64,000 bases of DNA. Source: Qipengyuania vulgaris (GTDB taxonomy: Bacteria > Pseudomonadota > Alphaproteobacteria > Sphingomonadales > Sphingomonadaceae). Numbering within the stretch: position 1 is the stretch's first letter; each line of letters starts with the position of its first letter. The notes beneath the pieces are model-generated. The model was not told where the DNA came from. It worked only from the letters and a program-made list of their open reading frames with translations, and searched no databases. A program made the position numbers and the translations under genes. The stretch lies in the NCBI GenBank assembly GCA_000756795.1, contig CCSI01000008.1, positions 18,668-82,667 of the forward strand, given 5' to 3'. This document shows positions 1-9,712 of the stretch, piece after piece.

Positions 1-1782
1 ACCCTGATCGGCCGACTGCTCTACGATTCCAAGATGATCTTCGAGGACCAGCTCGAAGCATTGAGCAACGACAGCAAGAAGGTCGGCACGCAGGGCCAGG
101 AAATCGATTTCGCACTGCTGGTCGACGGTCTTGCCGCCGAACGCGAGCAGGGCATCACTATCGACGTCGCCTACCGCTTTTTCGCGACCGAGAGCCGCAA
201 GTTCATTGTCGCCGACTGCCCCGGTCACGAACAGTACACGCGCAACATGGTCACCGGCGCCTCGACCGCCGACCTCGCCTGCATCCTCATCGATGCGCGC
301 AAGGGCGTGCTGGTGCAGACCAAGCGCCACAGCTTCCTGTGCCACCAGCTCGGCATCAAGAACCTCGTGCTCGCCGTCAACAAGATGGACCTGATCGATT
401 ACGATCAGGAAAAATACGACGCGATTATCGCCGACTACAAGGCATTTGCCGAAAGCATCGGCATCGAGAGCTTCACCGCGATCCCGATTTCGGGCCTTGC
501 GGGCGACAACATCACGTCGAAGTCGGAAAACACCGGCTGGTACAATGGCCCGACGCTGATGGAGCACCTCGAAGCGGTCGAAGTCCGCTCGGATGCGAAC
601 CTTGCCAAGCCGTTCCGCATGCCGGTGCAGTGGGTGAACCGCCCGAACCTCGACTTCCGCGGTTTCTCAGGCTTTATCTCGACCGGCAGCGTCAAGCCGG
701 GCGACAAGGTCCGCTCGCTGCCCTCGGGCAAGACCAGCACGGTCAAGTCGGTCGTCACCATGGACGGCGGCCTCGAACAGGGCATTGCCGGCCAGTCGGT
801 CACCATCACCCTCGACGATGAAATCGACTGCTCGCGCGGTGACGTCCTGGCGGCAGCCGATAGCCCGCCCGAAGTGGCCGACCAGTTCGAAAGCACCATT
901 GTTTGGATGGACGAGGACCCGCTGGTCGTCGGCCGTGCCTACTGGATGAAGCTCGGCACGCAGATGGTCAGCGTGACTGTCGCCGAGCCGAAATACGAGA
1001 TCAACGTCAATACGATGGAGCATCTCGCGGCCAAGACGCTCGAGCTGAATTCCATCGGCGTGAGTGAAATCACCACCGACAAGCAGATCGTCTTCGATCC
1101 CTACGAAGAAAACCGTGCGCTCGGCGGGTTCATCCTGATCGACAAGATTTCCAATCGCACCGTGGGTGCGGGGATGCTTCACTTCAGCCTGCGCCGCGCG
1201 CAGAACGTGCATTGGCAGGCTGTCGACATCACGCGTGATGATCACGCCGCGATGAAGAACCAGCGCCCGCGTGTGCTGTGGTTCACCGGTCTCTCCGGTT
1301 CGGGCAAGTCGACCATCGCCAACGAGGTCGAAAAGAAGCTGGCGATCATGAACCGCCACACCTTCCTGCTCGACGGCGACAATGTCCGCCACGGCCTCAA
1401 CAAGGACCTTGGCTTCACCGAAAGCGACCGGATCGAAAACATCCGCCGCATCGGCGAAGTCGCCAAGCTGATGACCGATGCCGGCCTCATCGTGTTGACC
1501 GCCTTCATCAGCCCATTCCGCGCAGACCGCCAGCTGGTCCGCGACATGATGGGCGAGGGCGAGTTCATCGAAATCCACGTCGACACCCCGCTCGAAGTGG
1601 CGGAACAGCGCGACGTGAAGGGCCTCTACAAGAAGGCGCGTGCAGGTGAACTCAAGAACTTCACCGGTATCGACAGCCCCTATGAGGAACCCGAAGAGCC
1701 GGAAATCCGCGTCAACACTGTGGCGATGAGCCCCGAGGAAGCTGCGGATTACATCATCAAGCAGATCCTGCCGCTCAAGTAA
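1..1782 (+). CDS. cysNC: Bifunctional sulfate adenylyltransferase subunit 1 / adenylylsulfate kinase (5' partial)
   Basis: Makes APS from sulfate and ATP with CysD, using GTP hydrolysis, then phosphorylates APS to PAPS in the cytosol. The open frame runs from base 1 and begins [11 protein letters not shown], the end of the GTPase P-loop, so the true start and probably cysD lie upstream. GTPase motifs follow: DCPGHEQ (G3) and NKMD (G4), then translation-factor-like beta-barrel domains. From about residue 420 a separate APS kinase domain starts with its own P-loop, GLSGSGKST, and the [10 protein letters not shown] substrate motif. The CysN-CysC fusion is common in alphaproteobacteria. A DUF2061 gene follows 18 bases after the stop, probably in the same operon. 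Confidence 0.96.
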   Translation, partial: TLIGRLLYDSKMIFEDQLEALSNDSKKVGTQGQEIDFALLVDGLAAEREQGITIDVAYRFFATESRKFIVADCPGHEQYTRNMVTGASTADLACILIDARKGVLVQTKRHSFLCHQLGIKNLVLAVNKMDLIDYDQEKYDAIIADYKAFAESIGIESFTAIPISGLAGDNITSKSENTGWYNGPTLMEHLEAVEVRSDANLAKPFRMPVQWVNRPNLDFRGFSGFISTGSVKPGDKVRSLPSGKTSTVKSVVTMDGGLEQGIAGQSVTITLDDEIDCSRGDVLAAADSPPEVADQFESTIVWMDEDPLVVGRAYWMKLGTQMVSVTVAEPKYEINVNTMEHLAAKTLELNSIGVSEITTDKQIVFDPYEENRALGGFILIDKISNRTVGAGMLHFSLRRAQNVHWQAVDITRDDHAAMKNQRPRVLWFTGLSGSGKSTIANEVEKKLAIMNRHTFLLDGDNVRHGLNKDLGFTESDRIENIRRIGEVAKLMTDAGLIVLTAFISPFRADRQLVRDMMGEGEFIEIHVDTPLEVAEQRDVKGLYKKARAGELKNFTGIDSPYEEPEEPEIRVNTVAMSPEEAADYIIKQILPLK

Positions 1783-1800
1783 GGCGAAAGAACAGACCCA

Positions 1801-2048
1801 TGATCCTGTTTCGCGGGCGCGAGGCCCATTCGCGCAGCTTCGCGAAGGCTGTCAGCTGGCGCATTCTCGGCAGCATCGACACCTTCGTGATCAGCTGGTT
1901 CTTCACCGGCAATCCCAAGGCAGCGGGCGCCATCGCCTTCACCGAAGTGGTGACGAAGATGGTCCTCTACTACTTCCACGAACGCGCCTGGGCGAACGTG
2001 TCCTGGGGTTTCGCGAAGGACGAGGCGGCGGCCGAAAAGGCCGCCTGA
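1801..2048 (+). CDS. DUF2061 family small membrane protein
   Basis: An 82-residue protein with two short hydrophobic stretches (about residues 20-37 and 42-60) and the usual DUF2061 pattern: SFAKAVSWRILGSIDTF near the start and KMVLYYFHERAW later. Function is unknown. The family is often found beside sulfate-assimilation genes, and here it follows cysNC by 18 bases, which suggests co-transcription and a link to sulfate uptake or reduction. The tail is rich in Ala and Glu. The family call is fairly safe; any role is inference from context. Confidence 0.85.
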
Positions 2049-2060
2049 CGACATCCGCGT

Positions 2061-3329
2061 TCAGTCGACGAAGTCGTCGACGCGCTCGATGATGATGGCA
2101 GGGGCCATGCCGCCCGCTGCACACATGGTGACAAGGCCGTAGCGCTTGTCCTGCCGCTCCAGCTCGTCGACCATCGTGCCGATGAGGATGGAGCCGGTGG
2201 CGCCAATCGGGTGGCCGAGGGCAATCGAGCCGCCGTTTACGTTGACTTTGTCCCAGTCGAGCTCGAGGTCGCGCACGAACTTGGCAGCGACCACGGCGAA
2301 GGCCTCGTTGATTTCGTAAAGGTCGATGTCGTCCTTGGTCAGGCCGGCCTTTTCCAAGACCTTTTTCGCCGCAGGAACGGGCGCGTTGAGCATCAGCGTC
2401 GGGTCATCACCCATATTCGCCGTCGCCACGATGCGGGCGCGCGGTTTGAGGCCGTGCTCTTTCGCATAGTCCTTGCTCGCCACCAGCACCGCTGCCGCGC
2501 CATCGACCACGCCCGAGCTGTTGCCCGCATGGTGGAAGTGCTGGATGTCGAGGTCGGGATATTTCGCATTCACAAGACCAGCGAATGTCGTGCCGTTCTT
2601 GTCGAGCGGGACATTGGCAATCTTGGCGAAGGCGGGCTCGAGTTCGGCCAGACCTTCCTTCGTGGTCTGCGGGCGAGGATACTCCTCCTTGTCGAGCACG
2701 ACATTGCCCTCGTCATCGGTGACGGGGACCACCGACTTGTCGAAGCGCCCCTCTGCAATTGCCTGGGCCGCGCGCTGCTGGCTGCGGTAGCCGACCTCGT
2801 CCAGTTGCTCGCGGCTGAAGCCTTCCATCGTCGCAATCGCATCGCCGCACACGCCCTGGTGGCTCTGCGGGTGGCTGCGCATCAGGCGCTCGTTATAGCT
2901 GCCCATCATCGGCGGCTTGAGACCGGCGGCCATCTTGTCCTTCGCCATCTGCGCGGTGAGGCTCATCATTTCCGTGCCGCCCGCAACGACGCAGTCTTCC
3001 ATCCCGCTCATCACCTGTGCAGCGGCCAGCGCCACCGAGGTAATCCCGCCGCCGCAGAAGCGGTCGAGCGTCGTGCCTGACGAGGTGATGTCATAGCCCG
3101 CGTCGAGTGCCGCCATGCGGCCCATGTCGCCTGCCTGCATGCCGTCCTGCGTGCTGACCGACCAGATGACATCGTCCACCGTCGCCGTGTCGAGATTGTT
3201 GCGGTCCTTGATGGCCTTGAGGCAGGTCGCCGCCAGATGCTGCGGATGCATCGCGGCCAGCGCGCCCTTGCCCTGCTTGCCAATCCCGCGCGGGGTGCGG
3301 ACAGCATCGATGATGTAAGCTTCGGACAT
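2061..3329 (-). CDS. Acetyl-CoA C-acyltransferase (thiolase)
   Basis: Thiolase of about 422 residues, expected to cleave 3-ketoacyl-CoA with CoA in the last step of beta-oxidation. The N-terminus [12 protein letters not shown] is typical. The active-site Cys is in [10 protein letters not shown] (about residue 90), the His in [15 protein letters not shown] and the second Cys in MCAAGGMAP. An in-frame upstream extension exists, but the ATG at 3329 has a GAGAGGAA ribosome-binding site and begins at the family's usual position. The gene is divergent from an enoyl-CoA hydratase and acyl-CoA dehydrogenase pair, so the three probably form one fatty-acid or related acyl-CoA degradation unit. The exact chain-length specificity cannot be read. 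Confidence 0.93.
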   Translation of the reverse strand: MSEAYIIDAVRTPRGIGKQGKGALAAMHPQHLAATCLKAIKDRNNLDTATVDDVIWSVSTQDGMQAGDMGRMAALDAGYDITSSGTTLDRFCGGGITSVALAAAQVMSGMEDCVVAGGTEMMSLTAQMAKDKMAAGLKPPMMGSYNERLMRSHPQSHQGVCGDAIATMEGFSREQLDEVGYRSQQRAAQAIAEGRFDKSVVPVTDDEGNVVLDKEEYPRPQTTKEGLAELEPAFAKIANVPLDKNGTTFAGLVNAKYPDLDIQHFHHAGNSSGVVDGAAAVLVASKDYAKEHGLKPRARIVATANMGDDPTLMLNAPVPAAKKVLEKAGLTKDDIDLYEINEAFAVVAAKFVRDLELDWDKVNVNGGSIALGHPIGATGSILIGTMVDELERQDKRYGLVTMCAAGGMAPAIIIERVDDFVD

Positions 3330-3445
3330 GGGCGCGTTCCTCTCTCGGTTGAACGATTGTTGCGGCAAAAGCCGGTTGACGTTTGCGTAAACCTCCCGCA
3401 CCACTCGTGCAAGAACAGTTTCAAATCGCAATGGAGAGAGAAGTC

Positions 3446-4207
3446 ATGTCTGATGACGTGCTGACCGAAGTCGACGACGGTGTCCTGATTGTCACCATCA
3501 ACCGCCCCGAAGCCAAAAACGCGATGAACAAGGCGGCGGCCGAGGGGATTGCTGCGGCGATGGACCGGTTGGACGAGGACGAAGATTTGCGTGTCGGCAT
3601 CCTCACGGGCGCGGGCGGCACGTTCTGTTCGGGCATGGACTTGAAAGGCTTCCTGCGCGGGGAATCGCCCAGCATCGAGGGCCGAGGCTTCGGCGGTGTG
3701 GTGCAGAAACCGCCTGCGAAACCGTTGATTGCGGCAGTCGAGGGGTATGCGCTTGCGGGCGGTCTCGAACTGATGATTGCCTGCGACCTCGTCGTAGCAA
3801 ACAAGGATGCCAAATTCGGCATTCCCGAAGCGAAGCGCGGCCTCGTGGCCGCTGCAGGCGGGGTGATGATGCTGCCCGACCAGATACCCGAGCGTATCGC
3901 GATGGAACTGGCGCTGACCGGAGACTTCATCGGGGCGGAACGCGCCTATGAACTTGGCCTCATCAATCGCGTGACCGATGGCGCGGCGCTCGACGCAGCG
4001 AAGGAACTTGCGGCGAAGATTGCCGCCAATGGCCCGCTTGCCGTGCGCGTGTCGAAGCAGGTGATGAAGGAATCGCGCGGGTGGCCGATGGAGGAACGCT
4101 ACACGCGCCAGACCCAGCTTATTGCCCCCGTCTTCGTATCCGAAGACGCGCGCGAGGGCGCCGCCGCTTTTGCCGAGAAGCGCGCGCCGAACTGGAAGGG
4201 GAAGTAA
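3446..4207 (+). CDS. Enoyl-CoA hydratase/isomerase (crotonase family)
   Basis: A 253-residue crotonase-fold protein, likely hydrating enoyl-CoA in beta-oxidation. The oxyanion-hole segment is TFCSGMDLKGF, and the catalytic-region glutamates are in LAGGLELM and FGIPEAKRG, at the positions of the two crotonase glutamates. Start choice: the ATG at 3446 is preceded by GGAGAGAGAAG; an in-frame ATG at 3431 lies within that site and is less likely. The stop TAA is followed one base later by the acyl-CoA dehydrogenase ATG, so the two are co-transcribed. Substrate is unknown. Confidence 0.92.
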   Translation: MSDDVLTEVDDGVLIVTINRPEAKNAMNKAAAEGIAAAMDRLDEDEDLRVGILTGAGGTFCSGMDLKGFLRGESPSIEGRGFGGVVQKPPAKPLIAAVEGYALAGGLELMIACDLVVANKDAKFGIPEAKRGLVAAAGGVMMLPDQIPERIAMELALTGDFIGAERAYELGLINRVTDGAALDAAKELAAKIAANGPLAVRVSKQVMKESRGWPMEERYTRQTQLIAPVFVSEDAREGAAAFAEKRAPNWKGK

Positions 4208-4208
4208 G

Positions 4209-5372
4209 ATGAGCATTCTCAACGTACCCCAGCCCGAATTCATGGAAGACGAGGAGATTGCCATCTTCGCCGATGCCGTGGGCAAATTCTACCAGCAGCA
4301 TGCGCCTGAAAAGCGGGTCCTCAAATGGCGCGATGAGGGCCAGGTCGAGCGTGAATTCTGGAACGAGGCGGGAGAGGCGGGCCTGCTCGGCACTTCCGTG
4401 CCCGAGGAATATGGCGGCCACGGCGGCGATTTCCGCCACGAGATGGTCGTCATCGACCAGCAGGCCAAGCACAATGTCGAAGGCTTTGCGGCCAGCCTGC
4501 ACAATACCGTGATCCTTCCGTACCTGGTGCGCCACGGGACCGAGGAGCAGAAGAAGAAATACCTGCCCAAGCTCGTCAGCGGCGAACTGGTCAGCGCAAT
4601 TGCCATGACCGAGCCGGGTGTTGGCTCCGACCTCCAGAGCATCACCACCACCGCGCTGAAGGACGGCAACGGCTACCGCATCAACGGGGCCAAGACCTAC
4701 ATTTCGAACGGACAGACCGCCGACTTCATCATCGTCGTCGCCAAGACCGACCCGAACGAGCGCGCCAAGGGCATCTCGCTCATGCTGCTCGAGACGGAAG
4801 GGGCGGAAGGCTTCCAGCGCGGTAAGAAGCTCGACAAGATCGGCATGGACGCTGCCGATACCTCCGAGCTGTTCTTTGACGATGTCTTCGTGCCCAGCGA
4901 CGCCGTGCTTGGCGGCGAAGAGGGCAAGGGCTTCTACCAGCTGATGGGCGAGCTGCCTCAGGAGCGCCTCATCATCGCCATGGGCGCGATGACGGGGATC
5001 GAGAAGGCGCTCGAGACCACGATGGAATACGTCAAGAGCCGCAAGGCTTTCGGAAAAACCATCTGGGACTTCCAGAACACGCAATTCGTGATGGCCGATC
5101 TGAAGGCGCGGGCCACCGCAGCACGGATTTTCGTCAACGATTGTATCGCCAGGCACCTCAAGCGCGAACTCAGCGTCGATACTGCCTGCATGGCGAAATA
5201 TTGGGTCACCGAGTTGCAGGGAGAGGTGGTCGACAAGTGCCTCCAGTTCCATGGCGGTGCCGGCTACATCAACGACTACCCGATTGCGCGCATGTATCGC
5301 GATAGCCGCATCACCCGCATCTTCGGCGGCTCTAACGAGGTGATGAAGATGGTGATTGCGCGCGGCATGTAG
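4209..5372 (+). CDS. Acyl-CoA dehydrogenase (long-chain-like)
   Basis: A 387-residue FAD-dependent acyl-CoA dehydrogenase, the first step of beta-oxidation. The ligand-binding segment AMTEPGVGSDL and the C-terminal FGGSNEVMK are visible. GGSNE in place of the YEGTxE seen in medium- and short-chain enzymes resembles the long-chain/isovaleryl type, where the catalytic Glu lies earlier, in the helix around ERLIIAMGAMTGIEKAL; that placement is from family knowledge. It starts one base after the upstream hydratase stop. The upstream thiolase is divergent. The electron acceptor is presumably ETF, encoded elsewhere. Confidence 0.93.
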   Translation: MSILNVPQPEFMEDEEIAIFADAVGKFYQQHAPEKRVLKWRDEGQVEREFWNEAGEAGLLGTSVPEEYGGHGGDFRHEMVVIDQQAKHNVEGFAASLHNTVILPYLVRHGTEEQKKKYLPKLVSGELVSAIAMTEPGVGSDLQSITTTALKDGNGYRINGAKTYISNGQTADFIIVVAKTDPNERAKGISLMLLETEGAEGFQRGKKLDKIGMDAADTSELFFDDVFVPSDAVLGGEEGKGFYQLMGELPQERLIIAMGAMTGIEKALETTMEYVKSRKAFGKTIWDFQNTQFVMADLKARATAARIFVNDCIARHLKRELSVDTACMAKYWVTELQGEVVDKCLQFHGGAGYINDYPIARMYRDSRITRIFGGSNEVMKMVIARGM

Positions 5373-5433
5373 CTTGCCCGGGACGCGCCCTGAAGTAATG
5401 TTGCCGCGTAGGTAACTGTCGCGAAGGGGAGAA

Positions 5434-6816
5434 ATGCTGCCATCCCGCAGCTTCAGGGGCGTGTCTCGCCGCGGCGTGATTGCCGCCGCCTTCATCGCGC
5501 TCGCGATGGTGCTGGGCGGTGGAGGTTCGCCTTCGCCTGCAACCGAGATTGCCGTGCAACTGGGCTTTGCAGTAGCGCTGGTCGCGTGGCTGTGGTGGGC
5601 GCGTCCTGAAGAACAGGGGCAAGCGGCAATTCCGCGTCTGTTGCTCTTGTTCGGCCTCGCTCTGCTGGCGCTGCCGCTGCTCCAACTCGTCCCTTTGCCA
5701 CCCGCAATCTGGCAGTCGCTGCCATCTCGCGACCTGCAGCAGGCGACGCTTTCGCTCGTCGGCGAGGGGGATAGCTGGCGCGCGCTATCCATCAGTCCCC
5801 CGGCGACATTGGCGGCTTCGCTGGCGCTGATACCAGCAGTCGGCGCCATGTGGGGAACGAGCCTCCTCCACCGCCGCGACCGGCGCTGGCTTCTGCTCGC
5901 TATGGTCATAGTCACTATCGCAGGGGCTTTGCTCGGGGCGCTCCAGATGGCGGGCGGGCCTGACGAATTTCGTCTTTACGAAAAGACCCATCGCGGCTGG
6001 CTCACCGCCTTTCATGCCAATCGCAATGCCGCCGCCGATGCGCTGCTCATCGGTGCTCTGGCGCTGAGTGCATGGTTCGCAGTTTCGAGCCGCGACGAAC
6101 CTCGCCATCGACACCTGCCGATATTCGCTGCCGCGCAGCTCATCCTCGTGGTTGCGCTCACCCTCACCGGGTCGCGCACGGGTATAGCGCTGCTGGTCGT
6201 CAGCCTGCCGTTCCACTGGATGATGCTGCGACCCGCAGGAGCCGATGTGTCGCGGCGAACGCTCTTCGCAGCCACCGTTGCCTTCGTAGCGGCGCTTGTC
6301 GCACTGCCGCTGGCGTTGGCGAGCAATTCGCGCCTCGCCCGCGTGGCAGAACGGTTCGATGCCACCACCGACGCCCGCTTCCCACTGTGGGATGACACGT
6401 TGAATGCAATCTCCGGGTTCTGGCCTGCGGGCAGCGGCCTCGGGACTTTTCCTTATGGCTTCCAGCCATTCGAAAGTCTCGAACATCTCGACCAGTTCTT
6501 CCCCAACCGGGCGCATAACGACTATCTCGAATTCCTGCTCGAAGCAGGCCTTCTCGCACCCGTCGTGCTCGCCTCCGGTGCCATCGCGCTCTTCTTGCTG
6601 GCGCGGCGCGCGTGGAAGCTGTCGCCGCAAGACCACGCCAGCCAACTCTTTGCGCTCGGCACGCTGGCCATCGTTGCACTTCATTCCATCGTGGATTATC
6701 CCCTGCGCAACATGGCAATAGCCTGTCTTGCGGGGGTCGCGGCAGGTCTGCTCACGGTGGCGCCGCGTTCGGGTAATGCGCCTGGCCGAAACGAGGGACG
6801 GGAAGGCACGAAATGA
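5434..6816 (+). CDS. O-antigen ligase/polymerase family membrane protein (Wzy_C)
   Basis: A 460-residue integral membrane protein with about ten to twelve hydrophobic segments and the Wzy_C-type periplasmic motif RAHNDYLEFLLEAG near residue 365. This family polymerises or ligates lipid-linked polysaccharide repeat units. It overlaps the next gene (a Wza-like exporter) by ATGA and is followed by a Wzc-like kinase, so in this setting it is more likely an exopolysaccharide polymerase (Wzy) than a lipid A-core ligase; that choice is inference. Upstream, 61 bases separate it from the acyl-CoA dehydrogenase; no clear promoter is seen there. Confidence 0.88.
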   Translation: MLPSRSFRGVSRRGVIAAAFIALAMVLGGGGSPSPATEIAVQLGFAVALVAWLWWARPEEQGQAAIPRLLLLFGLALLALPLLQLVPLPPAIWQSLPSRDLQQATLSLVGEGDSWRALSISPPATLAASLALIPAVGAMWGTSLLHRRDRRWLLLAMVIVTIAGALLGALQMAGGPDEFRLYEKTHRGWLTAFHANRNAAADALLIGALALSAWFAVSSRDEPRHRHLPIFAAAQLILVVALTLTGSRTGIALLVVSLPFHWMMLRPAGADVSRRTLFAATVAFVAALVALPLALASNSRLARVAERFDATTDARFPLWDDTLNAISGFWPAGSGLGTFPYGFQPFESLEHLDQFFPNRAHNDYLEFLLEAGLLAPVVLASGAIALFLLARRAWKLSPQDHASQLFALGTLAIVALHSIVDYPLRNMAIACLAGVAAGLLTVAPRSGNAPGRNEGREGTK

Positions 6817-7526
6817 CAATGAGGCCACCCTTGGCGGCGACGGGCCGGCTCGCGGCGCTCGGCATGCTGGCGCTGCTGGTCGCATGCCAGAGGCCGACCA
6901 ATCCTGTCGTGCCGGCCGGGCAGGCCGGTTACGATGCGGTTGTTGTCGACCCGGTGGCCGCGACGCCCGAACGCTACACGCTCAGACCCGGAGACAAGAT
7001 AGCGGTACGCGTGTACGGCGAAAGCGAGCTTTCGGTTTCCGAGATCATCATTGACAATGCAGGTGTCGTCAGCCTCCCGCTCATTGGCGACGTGCGCGCC
7101 ATGGGCAACACGGCGACGGAGTTGGGTGACCTGATCGAAGCCGCCTATGCTGCGGAATTCCTGCGGGACCCCGAAGTAACCGTTTTCATCCTCAGCGGCT
7201 TCCAGCGAACGATTGCAGTTGAGGGCGAGGTGATGCAGCCGGGTGTTTTTCCCTACGCAGAAGGACAGACCCTGCTTAGCGCGCTGGCCCTCGCCAGAAG
7301 CCCGACCGATACGGCAAAGCTCGACGAGGTCATGATTTTTCGCACCATCGATGGGCAGAAGAGCGCCGGCCGCTTCGACATCCGCGCCATCCGCGGCGGT
7401 CGGATGCCCGATGTCGCGCTGATTCCCGGTGACGTTGTGGTGGTCGGCTACAGTTCGGTACGCGGGGCGTGGCTCGACGCGCTTCGTGCGCTGCCGGTCA
7501 TCGGTTATTTCAGGCCGCTCAACTGA
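6813..7526 (+). CDS. Polysaccharide export lipoprotein (Wza/KpsD-like)
   Basis: A 237-residue outer-membrane export protein. It has a lipoprotein signal ending LLVACQ, then the polysaccharide-export domain (RYTLRPGDKIAVRVYGE) and one SLBB-type repeat (VEGEVMQPGVFPYAEGQT). It is short relative to E. coli Wza, as in many alphaproteobacteria where it forms a minimal outer-membrane channel. The ATG overlaps the polymerase stop (ATGA), and its stop TGA shares a base with the next gene's ATG at 7526, giving tight translational coupling with the Wzc-like co-polymerase it is expected to contact. Confidence 0.92.
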   Translation: MTMRPPLAATGRLAALGMLALLVACQRPTNPVVPAGQAGYDAVVVDPVAATPERYTLRPGDKIAVRVYGESELSVSEIIIDNAGVVSLPLIGDVRAMGNTATELGDLIEAAYAAEFLRDPEVTVFILSGFQRTIAVEGEVMQPGVFPYAEGQTLLSALALARSPTDTAKLDEVMIFRTIDGQKSAGRFDIRAIRGGRMPDVALIPGDVVVVGYSSVRGAWLDALRALPVIGYFRPLN

Positions 7527-9712
7527 TGGATACGGTCACTTCCTCATCCGCCCTTCGGAACGGCACCATCTCCGGCAATGCAGGTGAAAGCCCGATTAGC
7601 GCGGCAATCCACCACGTGCTTTCCGCCATCCGGCGAAATCTCTGGCTGGCGCTTGCGATCATTGGAGCCTGCGTGGCGTTGGCGATTGTCGAGACCATGC
7701 TCGACACGCCGCGCTTTTCTGCAACCTCGACGGTGCAAATCAACGATACCAGCGACGAGGTCCTGGGCGCCGAATTCGAGACCCAGATCGCCCCGCCGTC
7801 CGACTGGGACACCGACCGGTTCCTCAACACTCAGCTCGATGTATTGCGCAGCCGCGCATTGGCGGTCCGGGTGGCAGACGCGCTCGATCTCGCCAATGAC
7901 GAGCGTTTCTTCGCCGCCATGGAAGTGCCGCCGGGCCAGATCGACATCCCTGAATCCGAGCGTCGCAGTTGGGCCATCAGCTTGCTGCAGGGTAACCTCG
8001 AAGCCGATCTTCGCCGGTCGACTCGGATCGGCATAATCGTCTTTACCAGCACCGACCCGGAAATTTCGGCGCGGATCGCCAATGCCTTTGCCGAGGAGTT
8101 CATCCAGCAGAACCTCCAGAGGCGGTTCGACAGCTCTTCCTATGCGCGTAATTTTGTCGCCGAGCAGCTCGACGAAGCGCGGAGCAACCTGGAAGAGTCG
8201 GAAGAGGCGCTCAATGATTATGCGCGCCAGGCCGGCCTGCTGCGGACGCGTGACGCCATTGCTCCATCCGGACGCGAACTGGCGGCGGGGACCATAACTT
8301 CTTCCAGCCTGCTGCAGTATAACGAGGCCGCGATCCGCGCTCGCGAGGCGCGCATTGCCGCGCAGTCGCGCTGGGACGCGGTGAATGCTTCGCCGCTGCT
8401 GTCTTCCCAGCCGGAACTCTCGCACCCCACGGTGCAAAACCTGATGACGCGCCGCGCGGAACTGGAAAGCGAACTCCAGTCGGCGCGCGACCGTTACTTG
8501 CCGAACCATCCCGCTATCTCCCGCCTCGAGGCCGATATCGCGGGTGTGAACCAGCAGCTTAACCGCACGGCCAACAATGTGCGCCAGTCCATCCGTGCAG
8601 AGTACCGCGCGGCGGCCGCTGCCGAGAACCGCCTCCAGCGCCAGCTTGGCCAAGCACGCGGGGCAACTCTCGCCGAGCAGGACCAGTCGGTGCGGTACAA
8701 TGTGCTGGCACGTGAGGCAGACACCGCGCGTTCCATTTACGACGGTCTCCTCCAGCGTTATCGCGAGCTCAACGCGTCGGCGGGCATTTCCTCAAGCAAC
8801 ATCGCGATCATTGATCGCGCCGAGGCTCCCAGCACCAAGTCTTCTCCCAGCTTGACGCGCAACCTTGCAATTGGCCTCCTTATCGGTCTGGCGCTGGCGG
8901 GCCTTGCCATTTTCCTGCGTGACCAGCTCGACGACGTCATCCACACGCCCGAGGATGTCGAAGACAAGCTCGGCCTGCCGCTGCTCGGCGTAGTCCCGCG
9001 CGCCGCGGGCGGAAACCCGCTTGACGCACTGGCAGACCCGAAATCGCCGCTGGCCGAAGCCTATAATTCGATGCGCGGTTCAATGCTCTATTCCACTCCC
9101 GAAGGCCTGCCGAAGGTGGTCTTGGTGACCAGTGCCCAGGCGTCGGAAGGCAAGAGCACCACCAGCCTCGCCATGGCAGAGGGTTTCGCACGTATCGGCG
9201 TTTCGTCGCTGCTCATAGATGCCGATTTGCGCCGTCCCTCGTTGCAGGGCCTGCTCGGTTTGAAGGGCGAGAAGGGCCTTACCGATCTTCTGACCGGCCA
9301 GGTGGATGCGGCCATCGTCCTTCAAACCGTGCAGCACGGCGATGCCAGCTACGACTTGCTGCCCGCAGGGCCGCCGCCTCCGAGCCCTACCGAACTCATC
9401 GCCTCGCCGCGTATGGCTCAGATGCTCGAAGCCTATGCTGCGAAATACGATGTCGTCATCGTCGACGGCCCCCCGGTACTGGGCCTTGCCGACGCGCCGA
9501 TGCTGGCGGCGATTTCGGATGGCACGGTGTTCGTGGTCGAGGCAGACCGCGGGCGTAGCGGATCGCTGAAAGCCGCGCTGCGCAGACTGCGTTCGATGGA
9601 GCCGCACCTGCTCGGCGCGGTGCTGGCAAAGTTCGATCCGGACAAGGCGGGCAATCGCTATTCGGCCTATTACGGCAACGACTATTACAGCTACTCCGAA
9701 GCTCGCACGTGA
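7526..9712 (+). CDS. Polysaccharide co-polymerase / BY-type tyrosine autokinase (Wzc-like)
   Basis: A 728-residue inner-membrane protein. An N-terminal Wzz chain-length domain (first membrane helix about residues 35-60) is followed by a long coiled-coil periplasmic region and a second helix (AIGLLIGLALAGLAIFL). The cytosolic BY-kinase has Walker A (ASEGKSTTS), Walker A' (LLIDADLRRPS) and Walker B (VVIVDGPPVLGLAD). The tail is Tyr-rich: six tyrosines in about 13 residues near the C-terminus, the expected autophosphorylation cluster. The ATG at 7526 shares a base with the upstream stop. It controls chain length and export together with the Wza-like protein. Confidence 0.95.
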   Translation: MDTVTSSSALRNGTISGNAGESPISAAIHHVLSAIRRNLWLALAIIGACVALAIVETMLDTPRFSATSTVQINDTSDEVLGAEFETQIAPPSDWDTDRFLNTQLDVLRSRALAVRVADALDLANDERFFAAMEVPPGQIDIPESERRSWAISLLQGNLEADLRRSTRIGIIVFTSTDPEISARIANAFAEEFIQQNLQRRFDSSSYARNFVAEQLDEARSNLEESEEALNDYARQAGLLRTRDAIAPSGRELAAGTITSSSLLQYNEAAIRAREARIAAQSRWDAVNASPLLSSQPELSHPTVQNLMTRRAELESELQSARDRYLPNHPAISRLEADIAGVNQQLNRTANNVRQSIRAEYRAAAAAENRLQRQLGQARGATLAEQDQSVRYNVLAREADTARSIYDGLLQRYRELNASAGISSSNIAIIDRAEAPSTKSSPSLTRNLAIGLLIGLALAGLAIFLRDQLDDVIHTPEDVEDKLGLPLLGVVPRAAGGNPLDALADPKSPLAEAYNSMRGSMLYSTPEGLPKVVLVTSAQASEGKSTTSLAMAEGFARIGVSSLLIDADLRRPSLQGLLGLKGEKGLTDLLTGQVDAAIVLQTVQHGDASYDLLPAGPPPPSPTELIASPRMAQMLEAYAAKYDVVIVDGPPVLGLADAPMLAAISDGTVFVVEADRGRSGSLKAALRRLRSMEPHLLGAVLAKFDPDKAGNRYSAYYGNDYYSYSEART

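Noticed and set aside
667..1578. Long minus-strand open frame opposite cysNC
   Set aside because: It mirrors the codon bias of the sense gene and has no recognisable domain; a typical high-GC antisense shadow.
3330..3445. GTTT-N4-AAAC near a TTGACG box between thiolase and enoyl-CoA hydratase genes
   Set aside because: Arms of only four bases, in the opposite orientation to known PsrA/FadR-type sites; not better than chance.
4119..5915. 598-codon minus-strand open frame
   Set aside because: Lies across two clear plus-strand genes (acyl-CoA dehydrogenase and the polymerase) and encodes low-complexity His/Arg/Ala-rich sequence.
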